A DNA stretch of 64,000 nt from positions 6,197,206-6,261,205 of the forward strand of contig OZ038459.1 of assembly GCA_964036195.1 (NCBI GenBank), given 5' to 3'. A model generated the notes under the pieces. The model was not told the origin of the DNA. It did no database searches and saw only the letters and a list, made by a program, of their open reading frames with translations. Positions 11,701 to 21,600 of the stretch are shown one piece after another. This DNA comes from Sphaerolaimus hirsutus (taxonomy: Eukaryota > Nematoda > Chromadorea > Monhysterida > Sphaerolaimidae). How positions within the stretch are numbered: the first letter of the stretch is position 1; each line of letters opens with the position of its first letter. The position numbers and the translations under genes are program-made.

Positions 11701-13553
11701 TGGGCTGGGTCCTGTACATACCCAGCGAGCTGTCGCAGCACGTCTACGACTTGGTGACTGATTTTATTCGGCCATTTTGATTGTATTTCCTCGAAATCCC
11801 CCTGAATGAACCCATTTTCCGAAATACCCCCCTCCCTCAAAATGTTCACTCTGAACAATAAACCCCCTGGGGGTATTTCGAGGAAATACAGTACATGGAG
11901 TTGTAGGCACCCCCATATGGTTCTATGGAATGCTTACTTGCTGCGCATTGAAAATACTGCCTTCAAGTACACAAATCGCGCTACTGCCCGACAAAATGTG
12001 TCGGGCAACCCAACAAAGCGTGTCGGGCTAATAGAATTTGTGCGCAGATCGTGCAAGAGGGCGAGGAGCTGAGCATGCAGCACTGCGGCTACCTGACTCT
12101 GAAGGCGCTGCGCATGGAGAAGTTCTACGTGTTCTGGGGCATGGACATCGGCACCACCACCACGCCCGCTGGTTGGCTGTTTGGGGCAACTTTGTTCGTA
12201 TTTTACATTTGTCGAAGATTTCGGGGAAAGTTACAACTTTACGTGGCGTGGTCAAATCCGTAAGTGGAAAGTAGAAAAACATTGCGGAAGTGAGAGGTGA
12301 AATGATAAGTGAGAAGTGCAATGAAAAGTGACAAGTGAAAGAATGAGAGATGAAATGAGAAGTAAAATAAGATGTGAGAAGTGAGATTTTACCTTTCAAT
12401 TTCAATTTTCAAAAAATGTCAACTTTACTTCTTATTTCACTTCCTGCTTCTCATTTCACTTCTCACATCTGGGTTTTTTTACTGACCGCTACAAATACAT
12501 CTACCCTTGCCACAGCCACCTCAAACCCACAGCCCCCCCAACCCCCACCCCACAAAACCCTCCAGAGTGTGGCCGCAATTTCCGCGTGGACTACACCAAG
12601 GACTTCGTGGGCAAGGCAGCCCTCCTGCGGCAAAAAGCCGACGGGGTGCACCGGCGCTACGTGCAGCTGCTGCTCGAGCGGCACAACGGCCACTCGGACC
12701 CCTGGCCCATGGGCAGGGAGCCAGTGTACAGGAATGGAGTTTGTGTGGGGTTGACTACTAGCGCTGCGTATGGGTTTACGCTGAGGAGACAGGTTTGGAT
12801 TGGTTTTTGTTTTTATTTATTTTTAGTAGACAATTTTTTAGGTCTGATTTTTTATTTTTTTTAAAATTTGAAAAGTATTTTTAAGAAGTGCGAAAACGTT
12901 AACTTTTAGTAGCGAACGTCACCGTCAGAACGTCGTATCGTTCCAACTGCAGTCACACTGTAAATGGAATGACACATTTAAATCGATGCTATTTTGTGTG
13001 TTTTTGTTTACATATAAAATCTGAATACTCGAAAAATACACAGTATGACATAAATCACCGTATAAATTGATTGTGAAAGTACGTTTTCACGGGGACTCGT
13101 ATCAGCAAAATACAGCATTTTTGTTGTCACTTTTGACGATGTTCTCAGATATTATTGAAAATTGGATGAACACTTTTGGATGTTTTATTGCATATTGTAC
13201 ACGGAAAACATGTGACATTTTAGTGTTTCCCAACAAAAAAAAGATATCACCCTGTTATTTCTGAAAAAATTCGGCAAGTTAACAGGAACTCATTGCTCAA
13301 CTCAAAACACCGATAACTCCTAAATGATAGCATCCTTCACACAATCCCGCAGGTGTGCCTCGGTTTCATCGAGAACCGAGAAAAGTCGAGTCGGGTAACC
13401 CGACCCGTGACCGAATCCTTCGTTCTGGGCTCGGACGCGCACTACGAGGTCGAGGTTGCGGGCAGGCGCTTCCCCGCCAAGCTGAACCTGCGCTCGCCCA
13501 TACTGCCCATGGTGTCCAGCGAGCATCCGCACCACTACATGGCTGCGAGGTGA
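5746..13553 (+). CDS. PDPR: PDPR-like mitochondrial protein (pyruvate dehydrogenase phosphatase regulatory subunit), 3' twelve exons
   Basis: Exons: 5746-5895, 6392-6515, 7071-7243, 7736-7877, 8193-8348, 9640-9806, 10159-10310, 10950-11163, 11640-11753, 12048-12171, 12566-12792 and 13353-13553 (TGA). All junctions are GT..AG with compatible phases, giving about 647 codons. The order fits the FAD-oxidoreductase plus aminomethyltransferase (GCV_T) architecture: the end of the oxidoreductase domain (TPDGAPLLGE, YFVLGGMNG), then a GCV_T part (TGFHFPHGGGY, MEKFYVFWGMDI, VYRNGVCVG, YGFTLRRQVCLGF). These motifs match PDPR better than its relatives sarcosine or dimethylglycine dehydrogenase. In the known family PDPR tunes PDH phosphatase in the mitochondrial matrix and is about 880 residues long, so roughly 230 N-terminal residues (targeting peptide and FAD-binding start) are missing, probably left of the window or lost behind the satellite. 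Exons are GC-rich, introns AT-rich and full of repeats. The family assignment is firm; the exact paralogue is less so. Confidence 0.85.
8575..8775. repeat. Intronic minisatellite in opposed orientations
   Basis: The unit ACCCGGTGCCCATGTAGA recurs in one orientation (8628-8710), then as its complement (CATGCGCACCGGGTTTACA, 8728-8775), so the two halves can fold on each other. It lies in the PDPR-like intron 8349-9639 and belongs to the same repeat as 9205-9540. Confidence 0.85.
8813..9200. mobile_element. AT-rich repeat with ACGTAAA/TTTACGT motifs
   Basis: A block rich in TTTACGTTT and its complement, with the self-complementary CCCGGGTATT, lies between the two halves of the intronic minisatellite. 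Its borders carry CAGTGTTGCAAAA and CAACACTGC in opposite orientation. Similar ACGTAAA-rich blocks occur at about 9880-9960, 27225-27680 and 33440-33580, so it appears to be a dispersed family. No coding potential. Confidence 0.45.
9205..9540. repeat. 21-bp minisatellite (TCTACATGCGCGCCGGG)
   Basis: About a dozen copies of a 20-21 base unit, consensus TCTACATGCGCACCGGG, lie in the same PDPR-like intron. Because 21 is a multiple of three, several frames stay open and give repetitive Cys/His/Arg peptides; these are not genes. Confidence 0.9.
10370..10632. mobile_element. Intronic MITE with GTTGAC-type ends
   Basis: Left GCTAGTTGACGC and AACTCAGAGTCAACT face right AGTTGACTCTGAGTTGACT and GCGTCAACC..CGTGTGG, inside the PDPR-like intron 10311-10949. 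It shares the CACAC..CTAGTT-AC style of terminus with the elements at 29033-29225 and 52311-52526. Confidence 0.6.
10640..10858. mobile_element. TGTAAAGT-family palindromic MITE (diverged copy)
   Basis: Repeats of AAAGTGTCAATT and GTCATGACA on the left face CATGACATTTGACACTTTAC on the right. The right tip 'tttacacggcctgggattgg' matches the tip of the better preserved copy at 14181-14369. It sits in the PDPR-like intron 10311-10949. Confidence 0.6.
11203..11315. mobile_element. Short element with AGGGTTCA..TTTTGAACCCC ends
   Basis: The left end is AGGGTTCACATGGGATCG and the right end CGGGATCCTTTTGAACCCC. The interior has TTCGGGATCG-type short repeats. It is a small relative of 14906-15342 and lies in a PDPR-like intron. 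Confidence 0.55.
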
Positions 13554-13676
13554 CACCCTACGAGCACCCTACATTGGGAGGTTTGTGGAATGTGTGGCGC
13601 CCGTCACGCGAGCGCGCTGCGCGTATTTTTATGTGCACACTTGAGTGCCGGCCTAACGTTTTTATTGAGTGTGACC

Positions 13677-14117
13677 AAGGACGTATCCAGGGGGGGGCGG
13701 GGGCCCCCCCCCCCCTTCCCGGGGTGAGACCTAAAACTTCCCGGAAAATGCAACTTTTCCTATATATTTTTCGATATTTCTGAAAAATTTTGCGCGCTGG
13801 CGCGCAATTGCTTCTCCGCGCATGGTATTTTCAACGGATCGATCCATTTAGACCAAAATCGTTGAAAATCAACACATTTTTTTTGCGAGTTTCGCTGTAT
13901 ATGTATGCATATTTACATACATATAAAGCGGTTCATGGTGCTGGCACCAACGCCAATAACGACATGGTGTGGCGCCTTTCTATGGCGCTAGCGCCAAAAC
14001 GCCTTTCCGTCCCTATATAGGGAAAAAATTTAGGGGGGGGGCTGAGCCCCCCCCCCCGTTCGCCGGCCCCCGTAAACAAGCAGCCCCCCCCCGCTCAAAA
14101 ATCCTGGATACGTCCCT
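13677..14117. mobile_element. 441-bp non-autonomous DNA element with 10-bp target duplication
   Basis: The ends are AAGGACGTATCCAGG and CCTGGATACGTCCCT, an imperfect 15-bp TIR. The direct repeat GAGTGTGACC flanks the element on both sides (13667-13676 and 14118-14127). The duplication length fits Mutator-like elements (9-11 bp) better than hAT (8 bp). The subterminal regions are runs of G on the left and C on the right. There is no transposase. It lies about 120 bp beyond the stop of the PDPR-like gene. Confidence 0.85.
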
Positions 14118-14180
14118 GAGTGTGACCCTGGTGCCAGTCTCAGACCATGTAAAATTTTATGTCTCATGTAAAAGACCATG

Positions 14181-14369
14181 GGGCAGTCCCAAGCCCTGTA
14201 AAGTGTAAAGTAAAGTGTCAAATGTAAAGTCAAATGCAAAGTAAAGTGTCAATCAAAACAGAAAAGAAAAGATTTTGTTACTTAACTTTGCATGACAATT
14301 GACACTTGACTTTGCATTTGACTTTACATTTGACACTTTACTTTACTCTTTACAGGGCTTGGGACTGCC
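14181..14369. mobile_element. TGTAAAGT-family palindromic MITE
   Basis: The left tip GGCAGTCCCAAGCCCTGTAA and right tip TTACAGGGCTTGGGACTGCC are perfect complements, and the arms stay complementary for most of the 189 bp through AAAGTGTCAAATGTAAAG-type repeats. ACCATG flanks it on both sides (14175-14180, 14370-14375). Diverged relatives are at 10640-10858, 17754-17918, 25862-26050 and 30410-30600. Confidence 0.85.
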
Positions 14370-14905
14370 ACCATGTAGAATGTCCCAATCTTATGCTTGT
14401 TGTATCCAAATTTTTGAGATTTTGATACAAAAACATAATATTTGGATTGATAAACACATTATTATAAACCTTGTATACTTAACTGGGTATTTTACGTTAC
14501 ACATGGCACTTCACAGCGTCTTTTGCATAACACATGACATTTTCCAGGGTCTTTCACATAACACAGGACATTTTATACGGTTCTTTTACATGGCGCATGC
14601 CATTTTACAGGGTCTGGGACTGCCCTCAATGTGAGATTGTCAATTTGTCAAATTACTTTGCGAAAACGAAAAATGGATAAGTTAAATTTCAAATGAGTGT
14701 TCTGCAACTTCACCCGTAACTTGGTAAGGTGGTAATTGACACCTGTTTTTATGGCAACTCCTTTCCTTTGGTCACTGGTAATCGAGTCATTGGAGTGGCG
14801 GTAATTCGTGGAAAAAATGGTCTGTAGTGATCTACCCCAGAATGTCTACCAGTTTGAATTTCAACTCTTGTGTTGAATACATATTTTTACTCCCGGCGTC
14901 TGGGT

Positions 14906-15342
14906 AGGGTTCAAACGGGATCCCGATCCCGATCCCGGATCCCGTGAAATTCCGGGATTTAGCAGTCCCGATCCCGATCCCGAAACTTTTCAAATCCCGT
15001 TCCCGAGAAACTCCAAAGTCCGGGATCCCGATCCCGGAAAAATTTGTGGAAATTATCAAAAGTGAAAAACGACGTTTTTGCATGCAAAAATGTGAACGCA
15101 AACCCCCAGCGTTCATTTTATGCCACGTTTCTGGCATCCAACAGTGTTTTTAGACCTTTATGAATAACTGTGAATGCCAGAACATTGGCCAAAATCTCTA
15201 TCCCAAGACCCCAATCCCGATCCCGAAAAAATGCCAATCCCGATCCCGATCCCGTGACCCCAATCCCGGCCAATCCCGATCCCGAAATCTCAAAAAAACA
15301 ATCCCGATCCCGATCCCGAAAAGTCAATCCCGTTTGAACCCT
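14906..15342. mobile_element. GATCCC-minisatellite element bounded by AGGGTTCAAACGGGAT
   Basis: The ends AGGGTTCAAACGGGAT and ATCCCGTTTGAACCCT are perfect 16-bp inverted repeats. Next to each end is a tandem array of the hexamer GATCCC (14930-15040 and 15200-15330), with about 150 bp of unique sequence in the middle. Arg/Asp/Gly-rich frames across it are repeat artefacts. Confidence 0.8.
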
Positions 15343-16263
15343 ACGTATGGGTACGCAAAACAGTGCAACTGCATATGTAAAATTAGCTGTGCAAAATGGT
15401 AGATGTGGAAACGTCGCCGCTGATAATTATTTTTATTTTCTTTGTGCGGCATCGCTATGCATGTGGATGGTAACCAGGAAATTCCTGAATTATCATGTCT
15501 GGTTGAAATGTATTTGTTACAAATCGACAAACTCCCATAAAGTTTCGTAGGTTCATTTTACAAATGCAGATTGCACATGCAGATTTTAAATGTGAGTAAA
15601 TATGTGTGAGTTCGCGATTTTGTACATCGTTATTTGTGTGTACATAATTTTGTGTTCGGCTTTGTATATTTGCCATTTTAGTCTATCAAACCCGATTTTA
15701 CATGTAAATTTCATTGAAGTAGGTAATTAGTAGCACTTTAGAAACTTCGTGAGAATTATAATTGCCTAATTTATATGTATTTTTAATTTTTATACACCAG
15801 CTAATAATTCTAGTCCGCAAGTGCGATTGTGTCCCTGTGTGAACAGATGTAAAGTAATAAAAATTATACCTAAATTTTAATAAAAGTAATTTTTTTCGAC
15901 AACCAGTAACCACACTTTCCAGGGCGAAGCTTAATAAACTCGATTCGATAAGTGAGGGCCGCTGAATTCAATGTATTTCTGGGGTCAATTCCAGGGGTCT
16001 CCTAGGGGAGGGGACTGCCCCCCCCCCAAATCGGCCAGCTATCTATCTATCCCGAGGCAAATTTTTTGGCTACTTTAAACTGATTATTATCGATTTTTTG
16101 CCCCTTTCTGCCTTCTTAACCTTGAACAAGCCTATATATTGTGCCCCCGCCAATCCCCAACCCCCCGCCAAGCCCCCCCCCTCCCCCAGCCCCCCCCCCC
16201 GAGAAAAATTTTCAGCTATCTATCCAGTCCCCGCGAGGGCCAAAATCTTGGAGACCCCCTTGT
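15343..16263. other. Intergenic; no gene recognised
   Basis: AT-rich sequence to about 15900, followed by C-rich runs at 16019-16030 and 16180-16200. The short frames on both strands show no domain, signal peptide or splice pattern that I recognise. Confidence 0.6.
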
Positions 16264-16378
16264 CAATTCCGCAGGTTTAGATGTGAAAAAAAACGAATTT
16301 AGAAGTGGGAAGTTGAAATAAAGGTTTACCTACTTTCATTTTTACTTTTTACTTCTCCACTTGCGGAATTTAACCCTG
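16264..16378. mobile_element. AATTCCGC-family MITE (short copy)
   Basis: GTCAATTCCGCAGG on the left faces CCACTTGCGGAATTTAACCC on the right, with GAAGTGGGAAGTTGAAA and CTTTTTACTTCTCC as complementary inner arms. Same family as 16486-16798, 22300-22619 and 23943-24168. Confidence 0.7.
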
Positions 16379-16485
16379 ATTGGCCCCAGTGCCGTTTGTA
16401 ATGGGATCACACAGAATCGGCCTGTATAAAACTAGTCCGGCAGCTCAGAATACCGCTTCGGAAAATTTAATCTGGAACCTGCAAT

Positions 16486-16798
16486 TCCGCAAAAGCACAA
16501 GTGAAATGAGAAGTGAAAAGTGAAGTGAAATGAGAAGTGAAAAGTGAAAAGTGAAGTGAAAAATAAAATAATTAAGTTGAAAAACGTAAATTATGAATTC
16601 TGAGTTAGTAAGCTTTGTTTCTGATGACTGTAATGATGATTTAGTGGGAAACGTGCCGATTTTTCACTTGCGTCGGAACTTGCGAAATGCGAAGTGTGGA
16701 ATTGAAAATATTACCCTATTCGAAAAAAAAACTTTTTAACTTCACTTCTCACTTCATTTCTCACTTCTCTTTTCACTTCACTTTTTGCGGAATTGCCA
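16486..16798. mobile_element. AATTCCGC-family MITE
   Basis: GCAATTCCGCAAAAG on the left and CTTTTTGCGGAATTGC on the right are complementary. The inner arms are GTGAAATGAGAAGTGAAAAG repeats facing CTTCTCACTTCATTTCTCAC. No coding capacity. Confidence 0.75.
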
Positions 16799-17753
16799 CG
16801 CAGTCATAGTTTTTGTTTGTGAATTGACTCACAATTCTGATGCTGGCCACAGCATCCCAAAAAACAAACTTTTCATTGTCACTCTGGTCTAGTGATGGAA
16901 AAACGCCAGTGCCATTCAGCGCTATGTATTTGTTTTGTGCTATAGAAAATCATATTTTTTAAATTTGTTTAAACGTTAGGTTTACTGACTTGCATTTTTG
17001 AAAACATGGGTAGATGTGACTGGTATAAATATTTACCTATTTACGTCCTATCGAAAACCTTGCATTTTCGCTGCACGAAACTTTTGCAGAAATTTCGCAG
17101 TTTCTATTTATCAAATAAAAATTTTCATTTGATTTTACAGATGTTAAAACAATTCTACCAATACACTGCCATTAAATGGAGATGAGTAAGTTAATAAAAG
17201 TCGCGTGAATTACAAATTTAATTGCGTCGCGGTGCCGTTCTAAACTTTTGGCAACATGCCACTTGCTCCAGCGCCAGCGCCATGTGCCATGCACAGACAA
17301 TAAAGTGTGCATTCATTCGTCAATGATTAGAGGTAGCCTCCCTACATACCGTATTTTCTCGAATAATACGCCACGTGGTCATTTTTCATCCAACAATTCT
17401 GACGCCAGTCTATTCTAAAGCAGACTTTCTCAGGTTTTGTAAGGATCACTTCTTTTTGTCAAGGAGACTATGTGATTCCACGAGGTATTTATTAAATTTT
17501 CATCACTATTCAAACTACTTTTAGAATTAACAGAAGTGCGTTTTCATTCAATCCGCACTGTAATCACACGGTAAAATTATTCAAGGGGGGAGGTTTCATT
17601 TTGTAATCTGGTTGCTTACACGAGGAGTCAATTTGTGTGTATTTATCAAGGGGGTTATTCAAGGATGCACGGTACATGCGGAGGTATATGCATGCATCAT
17701 TGGTTATCGCGACGAAAAGCATTTGCCGCAGTCGGACTTGTAGTAGCCCAGGA
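16799..17753. other. Intergenic; isolated left end of a TAGTGATGG element
   Basis: TAGTGATGGAAAAACGCC at 16890 is the left tip of the family seen complete at 29821-31031, but I found no matching right end. TACCGTATTTTCTCGAATAA at about 17347 is the left tip of the TACCGTAT family, also without a clear partner. No gene recognised. Confidence 0.55.
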
Positions 17754-17918
17754 TCCAGTCCAAAGCCGTGTAAATAGTCAAGTGTCAAATGTCAATCAAA
17801 ACAGAAAAAAATGCATTTTATTACCGAACTTTGCATGACAATTGACAAAGTTGTATGACGTGTTTCATGACATTTGACACTTGACTTGATACACTTTACA
17901 GAAATTGAGACTGGCACC
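17754..17918. mobile_element. TGTAAAGT-family palindromic MITE (diverged copy)
   Basis: CCAGTCCAAAGCCGTGTAAA on the left faces ACTTTACAGAAATTGAGACT on the right, with GTCAAGTGTCAAATGTCA and TGACATTTGACACTTGAC as inner arms. Confidence 0.7.
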
Positions 17919-17981
17919 GGGTGCCAATTCCACTAGGTAGTTAACAAGTGACAAGAAGAAGAATGATAAGTATATTTTACC

Positions 17982-18422
17982 TACCGTATTACCTCGAATT
18001 AACCCCCCTTGAATTAACCCCCCTCGAAATACCCCCCTAAAATTTGACTGAGGAAATAATAACCCTCCCTCGAAAAAAAAATGAATCTAAAAAATTGAAT
18101 TGAAATTGAATGTAAAGAGAACGTACATGACCACAGTCACAGTTTGTGATCTGTACAATGCAGAACACACGTTAAAACCGATGATTGAGTGACGTTAGGG
18201 AAGGGTTATGTGTATATACAGTCATATATGACTATAAACACATTGTATATCTATGTAATTGTTTGATTTTTATACGTCTAAGTATGGGGAGTATTTTATC
18301 CAAAAATTCCTGGCGAAATAATAGACCCCCCTTGAATACCACCCTCGAATTATCCTCCCCCCCCCTCAAATTTTGCTGACGAAATAATAAACCCCCTGGG
18401 GGTATTTCGAGGTAATACGGTA
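17982..18422. mobile_element. TACCGTAT-family MITE
   Basis: It starts CTACCGTATTACCTCGAA and ends TTTCGAGGTAATACGGTAG. C-rich runs follow the left end and CCCTGGGGG precedes the right end. TA at each outer edge suggests TA target-site use. A conserved core, 'gaacgtacatgac' and 'cagaacacacgttaaaa', is shared with the copies at 21673, 31092 and 50647. It ends about 180 bp before the galactosyltransferase start codon. Confidence 0.85.
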
Positions 18423-18603
18423 GTTAATAAGTGGTTAAATTATCTTAGCTGACAAGCAGATTTTGAATGAGAGCCTTGCCTCTTGTATTCTAGTTTACCA
18501 CTTTAACTTTTCTTGTCACTTATGCATTTGTAGAATCGGCCCCAGGTGCATTTGTAGAGAACACAATTTTACCTTGTTTTGTTACTGACTGGCTCATTCC
18601 AAA

Positions 18604-21600
18604 ATGCGGCAAATAGGAAAACGGCACCTGGCTATCATAATTTCGGTGTACATTGTGACAGTTTTTACATGCGTTTTCGTAATTCAGCGCAGATCGAACA
18701 TTTTTCGTGATATTATCAATTTAAACCTAAATGGGTCAACTGTTATCAATTTCACTGTTGCAAAAAACTTTGGCTCGCTGCCAATTTGTAAAGGATTCGT
18801 TGGCAATGCTACTGAGGTTTGCTTCGTTGGTTTGTTGGCTCAGAGCCAGCCTTAGTTGTAACGAATCATGTGTCGGCATACGCAATTATACGCTGCTAGT
18901 CAGGACGAGTTTACCAATGTTAAATGTCGGGAAAAGATAAGAAATGTCATGTAAGAAGGTTATATTCCCGAAAAACTTGTTGGGTTTATATATCTTTCAC
19001 TCGGGATGACACTGGCCCCATATTTTCACCACGGCTATCATATATTACTTGAAATTCTATTTAAAGTATCCTTTAGAGCAGTTGACTGAAAGGCGGCCCA
19101 CACACTACTAGTGTGACACTAGTTGAGACATGTGAGCCAACGTGTCTGTGTCAACTCAGATTTCGGCTTCACGTGTCGCAGAGCGATCTCCCAATGCACT
19201 TGCCGTAATAGTTACTTTTCAACATTGCCGCATGTGCATTTGGAGATCGCTGCGCGACACGTGAAGCCGAAATCTGAGTTGACACAAACCAGTTGTCATA
19301 TTTACATGCGTCAACTAGCGCGCCAAAATGCCATATGTAAATCTTTCCCATGACATGGGACTTATTACGGTGCGAGATAGGTCACCGTTCTAAATACACT
19401 GTAAAATAGCAGTGTCAAACCGCACCAACTCGTCTCAGCTAGTGAGTTTGGGCGCGCCGCCGAGCGACATGGCGCAAGTGGTGCGGCACCTGGACAGTAC
19501 CGGCGTGCTCCACAAGCTGTCCAACGGCGGCGGCCGCGTCGTGGCGTCGCGCCACTGCAGGTTTGCTTTAGGGACTATCCTGCTTGGGGGCAAGTGACAA
19601 GTAAAGTGCTTTGTGACAAGTGTACACGGGTGTCTGGGGATTCAATAGGTTGGCTTGTCGCTTGACCTACCACGAACTACAAGTTTTCTTTAACTTTTCT
19701 GTGCTTTCAGAGCAGAATATACCCGGGCCCTGCAAAATGTAGGTGAGATGAAATTTGTCAACTGCCATTACTGCCATGTAAAATTCCAAATGGCTGGCGA
19801 AGCGCTGATTTTACATGACATCTGAGCAATTTGACAGGTATTTTGGTCCCTAGAAACTCTCGCTCTACGGCGCAGGCCTCGGTGGCATGTAGCCATAATT
19901 GTGCCATATCGGGGCAGGCCGGCTCACCTGTCACTGTTGCTCAGGCACCTGCACCAGCACTTAGACGCGTTCGATATAGAGTACAGAATTTTGGTCGTGC
20001 ACCAGGTGCGTGCAGACTTTAATTTGCCTGATACGTTTTTCTGGACTTTTCGAAGATGCAAAAATTCGAAAAGTAAAAAAAGATTAGAAAATTCGAAAGT
20101 AGGTCATCAAAAATTATTGAAAATTCGAAAATACTTCCAGATAAAATTCGAAATTGGAGAAGTCGTTTTAGAAAAAAAAAACACAAAAATTAAAATACTT
20201 TTTCCAGAGGGTTAATGACTATTTTTCCAATTAAGAAAACATCGAAAAAAAGCGTATTGACCATTATGCATCTGTATGCTTGTATTTACACGCTTCACAA
20301 TGTATACTTGTACCCAACAACTAATTAAGCCGCCCGAAAAACGCGTTTTCTGTGTATGTCACTGGAACATATTTATAATGACCGATGTTCAAGGTTTGAG
20401 TTCAGAACAACTTTCTGACAGGTTCCTAATCAGATATTCAACAGGGCAAAATTGATGAATGTCGGCTTTGTGGAGGCGCGGAAATTGAATCCCAACTTTG
20501 ATTGCTTCATATTTCATGATGTGGATTTAATACCCGTTACCAAAGGACTGCCCTATGAATGTTCAGATAAAGGGCCTCTGCACATGGTTTGAAAACTCAT
20601 TTTGCTAGACTTTTTCTTAAATTTGTTAAGCTTTTCCCTTCAGCACACCTTTAGTGCATTTTTTAACGAAAAATTTGCTATTTTGGATAATGGTGCTGAG
20701 CGGAAATTCGATAATTCGAAAACACATGAGTTTTTGGATTATGGAAGTAAAACTAGAAGAAATCACATAATAATCGAATCTTACAAAAATGGTATTGAAA
20801 ATCTGGAAAATAAATTATTAATATGAACATTGAAATCCCTTCCCATCAAAAGGCCCTTAGAGCAATTTGCATGCAATTACCCCCCCCCCCCAAAAAAAAA
20901 GGTCCCCTCAATGGACAAATTCGTCTGGTCGATGCCCTATGGCAGCTACTTTGGCGGCGTGTGCGCCATCAACAAGACCCAGTTTGAGCTTATGAATGGA
21001 TTTTCCAACTTGTATTGGGGCTGGGGTGGGGAGGATGATGATGGATGGACCAGGTGCCAGATTTAATTTGCCCGATATGACTTTTTCGGGCAGCCCGATT
21101 GAGTGGGCTTCTGGAAATCAATTTGACTGCCAATAAATATGATGGGAACCACACAGAATTGCATTGATTTACCATAGGTATTTCGTCTAATAGGAGGGTA
21201 CCCTTTTATTTTTTCGCCATTTTACAGCCGATTTTTTCAAGTTCTACCAAGGTTTTTTTAAAAGTGTTTTCGCGCGGAGCACTTCGTGAGGGCAGGTACT
21301 TTGTGTTTGCCGCTCTTTGCGGACACGTGCCCATCACACATCTAAGCCTATCCCACATCTACGGGGGTTTAGATGTGCGATGGGCCTAGATGCGCGATGG
21401 GTAGAATTAGATGTGTGGTCGGTTTAGATGTGGGTTGGGTTTAGATGTCGGATGGCACGGGCTCGCCGCAACGAGGCCGTTAGGTATTATTTCAGATTAG
21501 ATACCTATGCTGTCCGTGCAATTTGTGCAGTCTTTCGCGGACTAGGTAGTCGGTCCTGCCCGAAAAGATTTGTCGGTCGTATTGAGTGAAATATGTATCG

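Noticed and set aside
5746-13553. Sarcosine or dimethylglycine dehydrogenase
   Set aside because: Same domain architecture, but the C-terminal motifs (YRNG.CVG, SAAYGFTLRRQVCLGF, MEKFYVFWG) fit the PDPR branch better.
14832-15402. Arg/Asp/Gly and Pro/Ile repeat frames
   Set aside because: Translation of the GATCCC hexamer array; not a gene.
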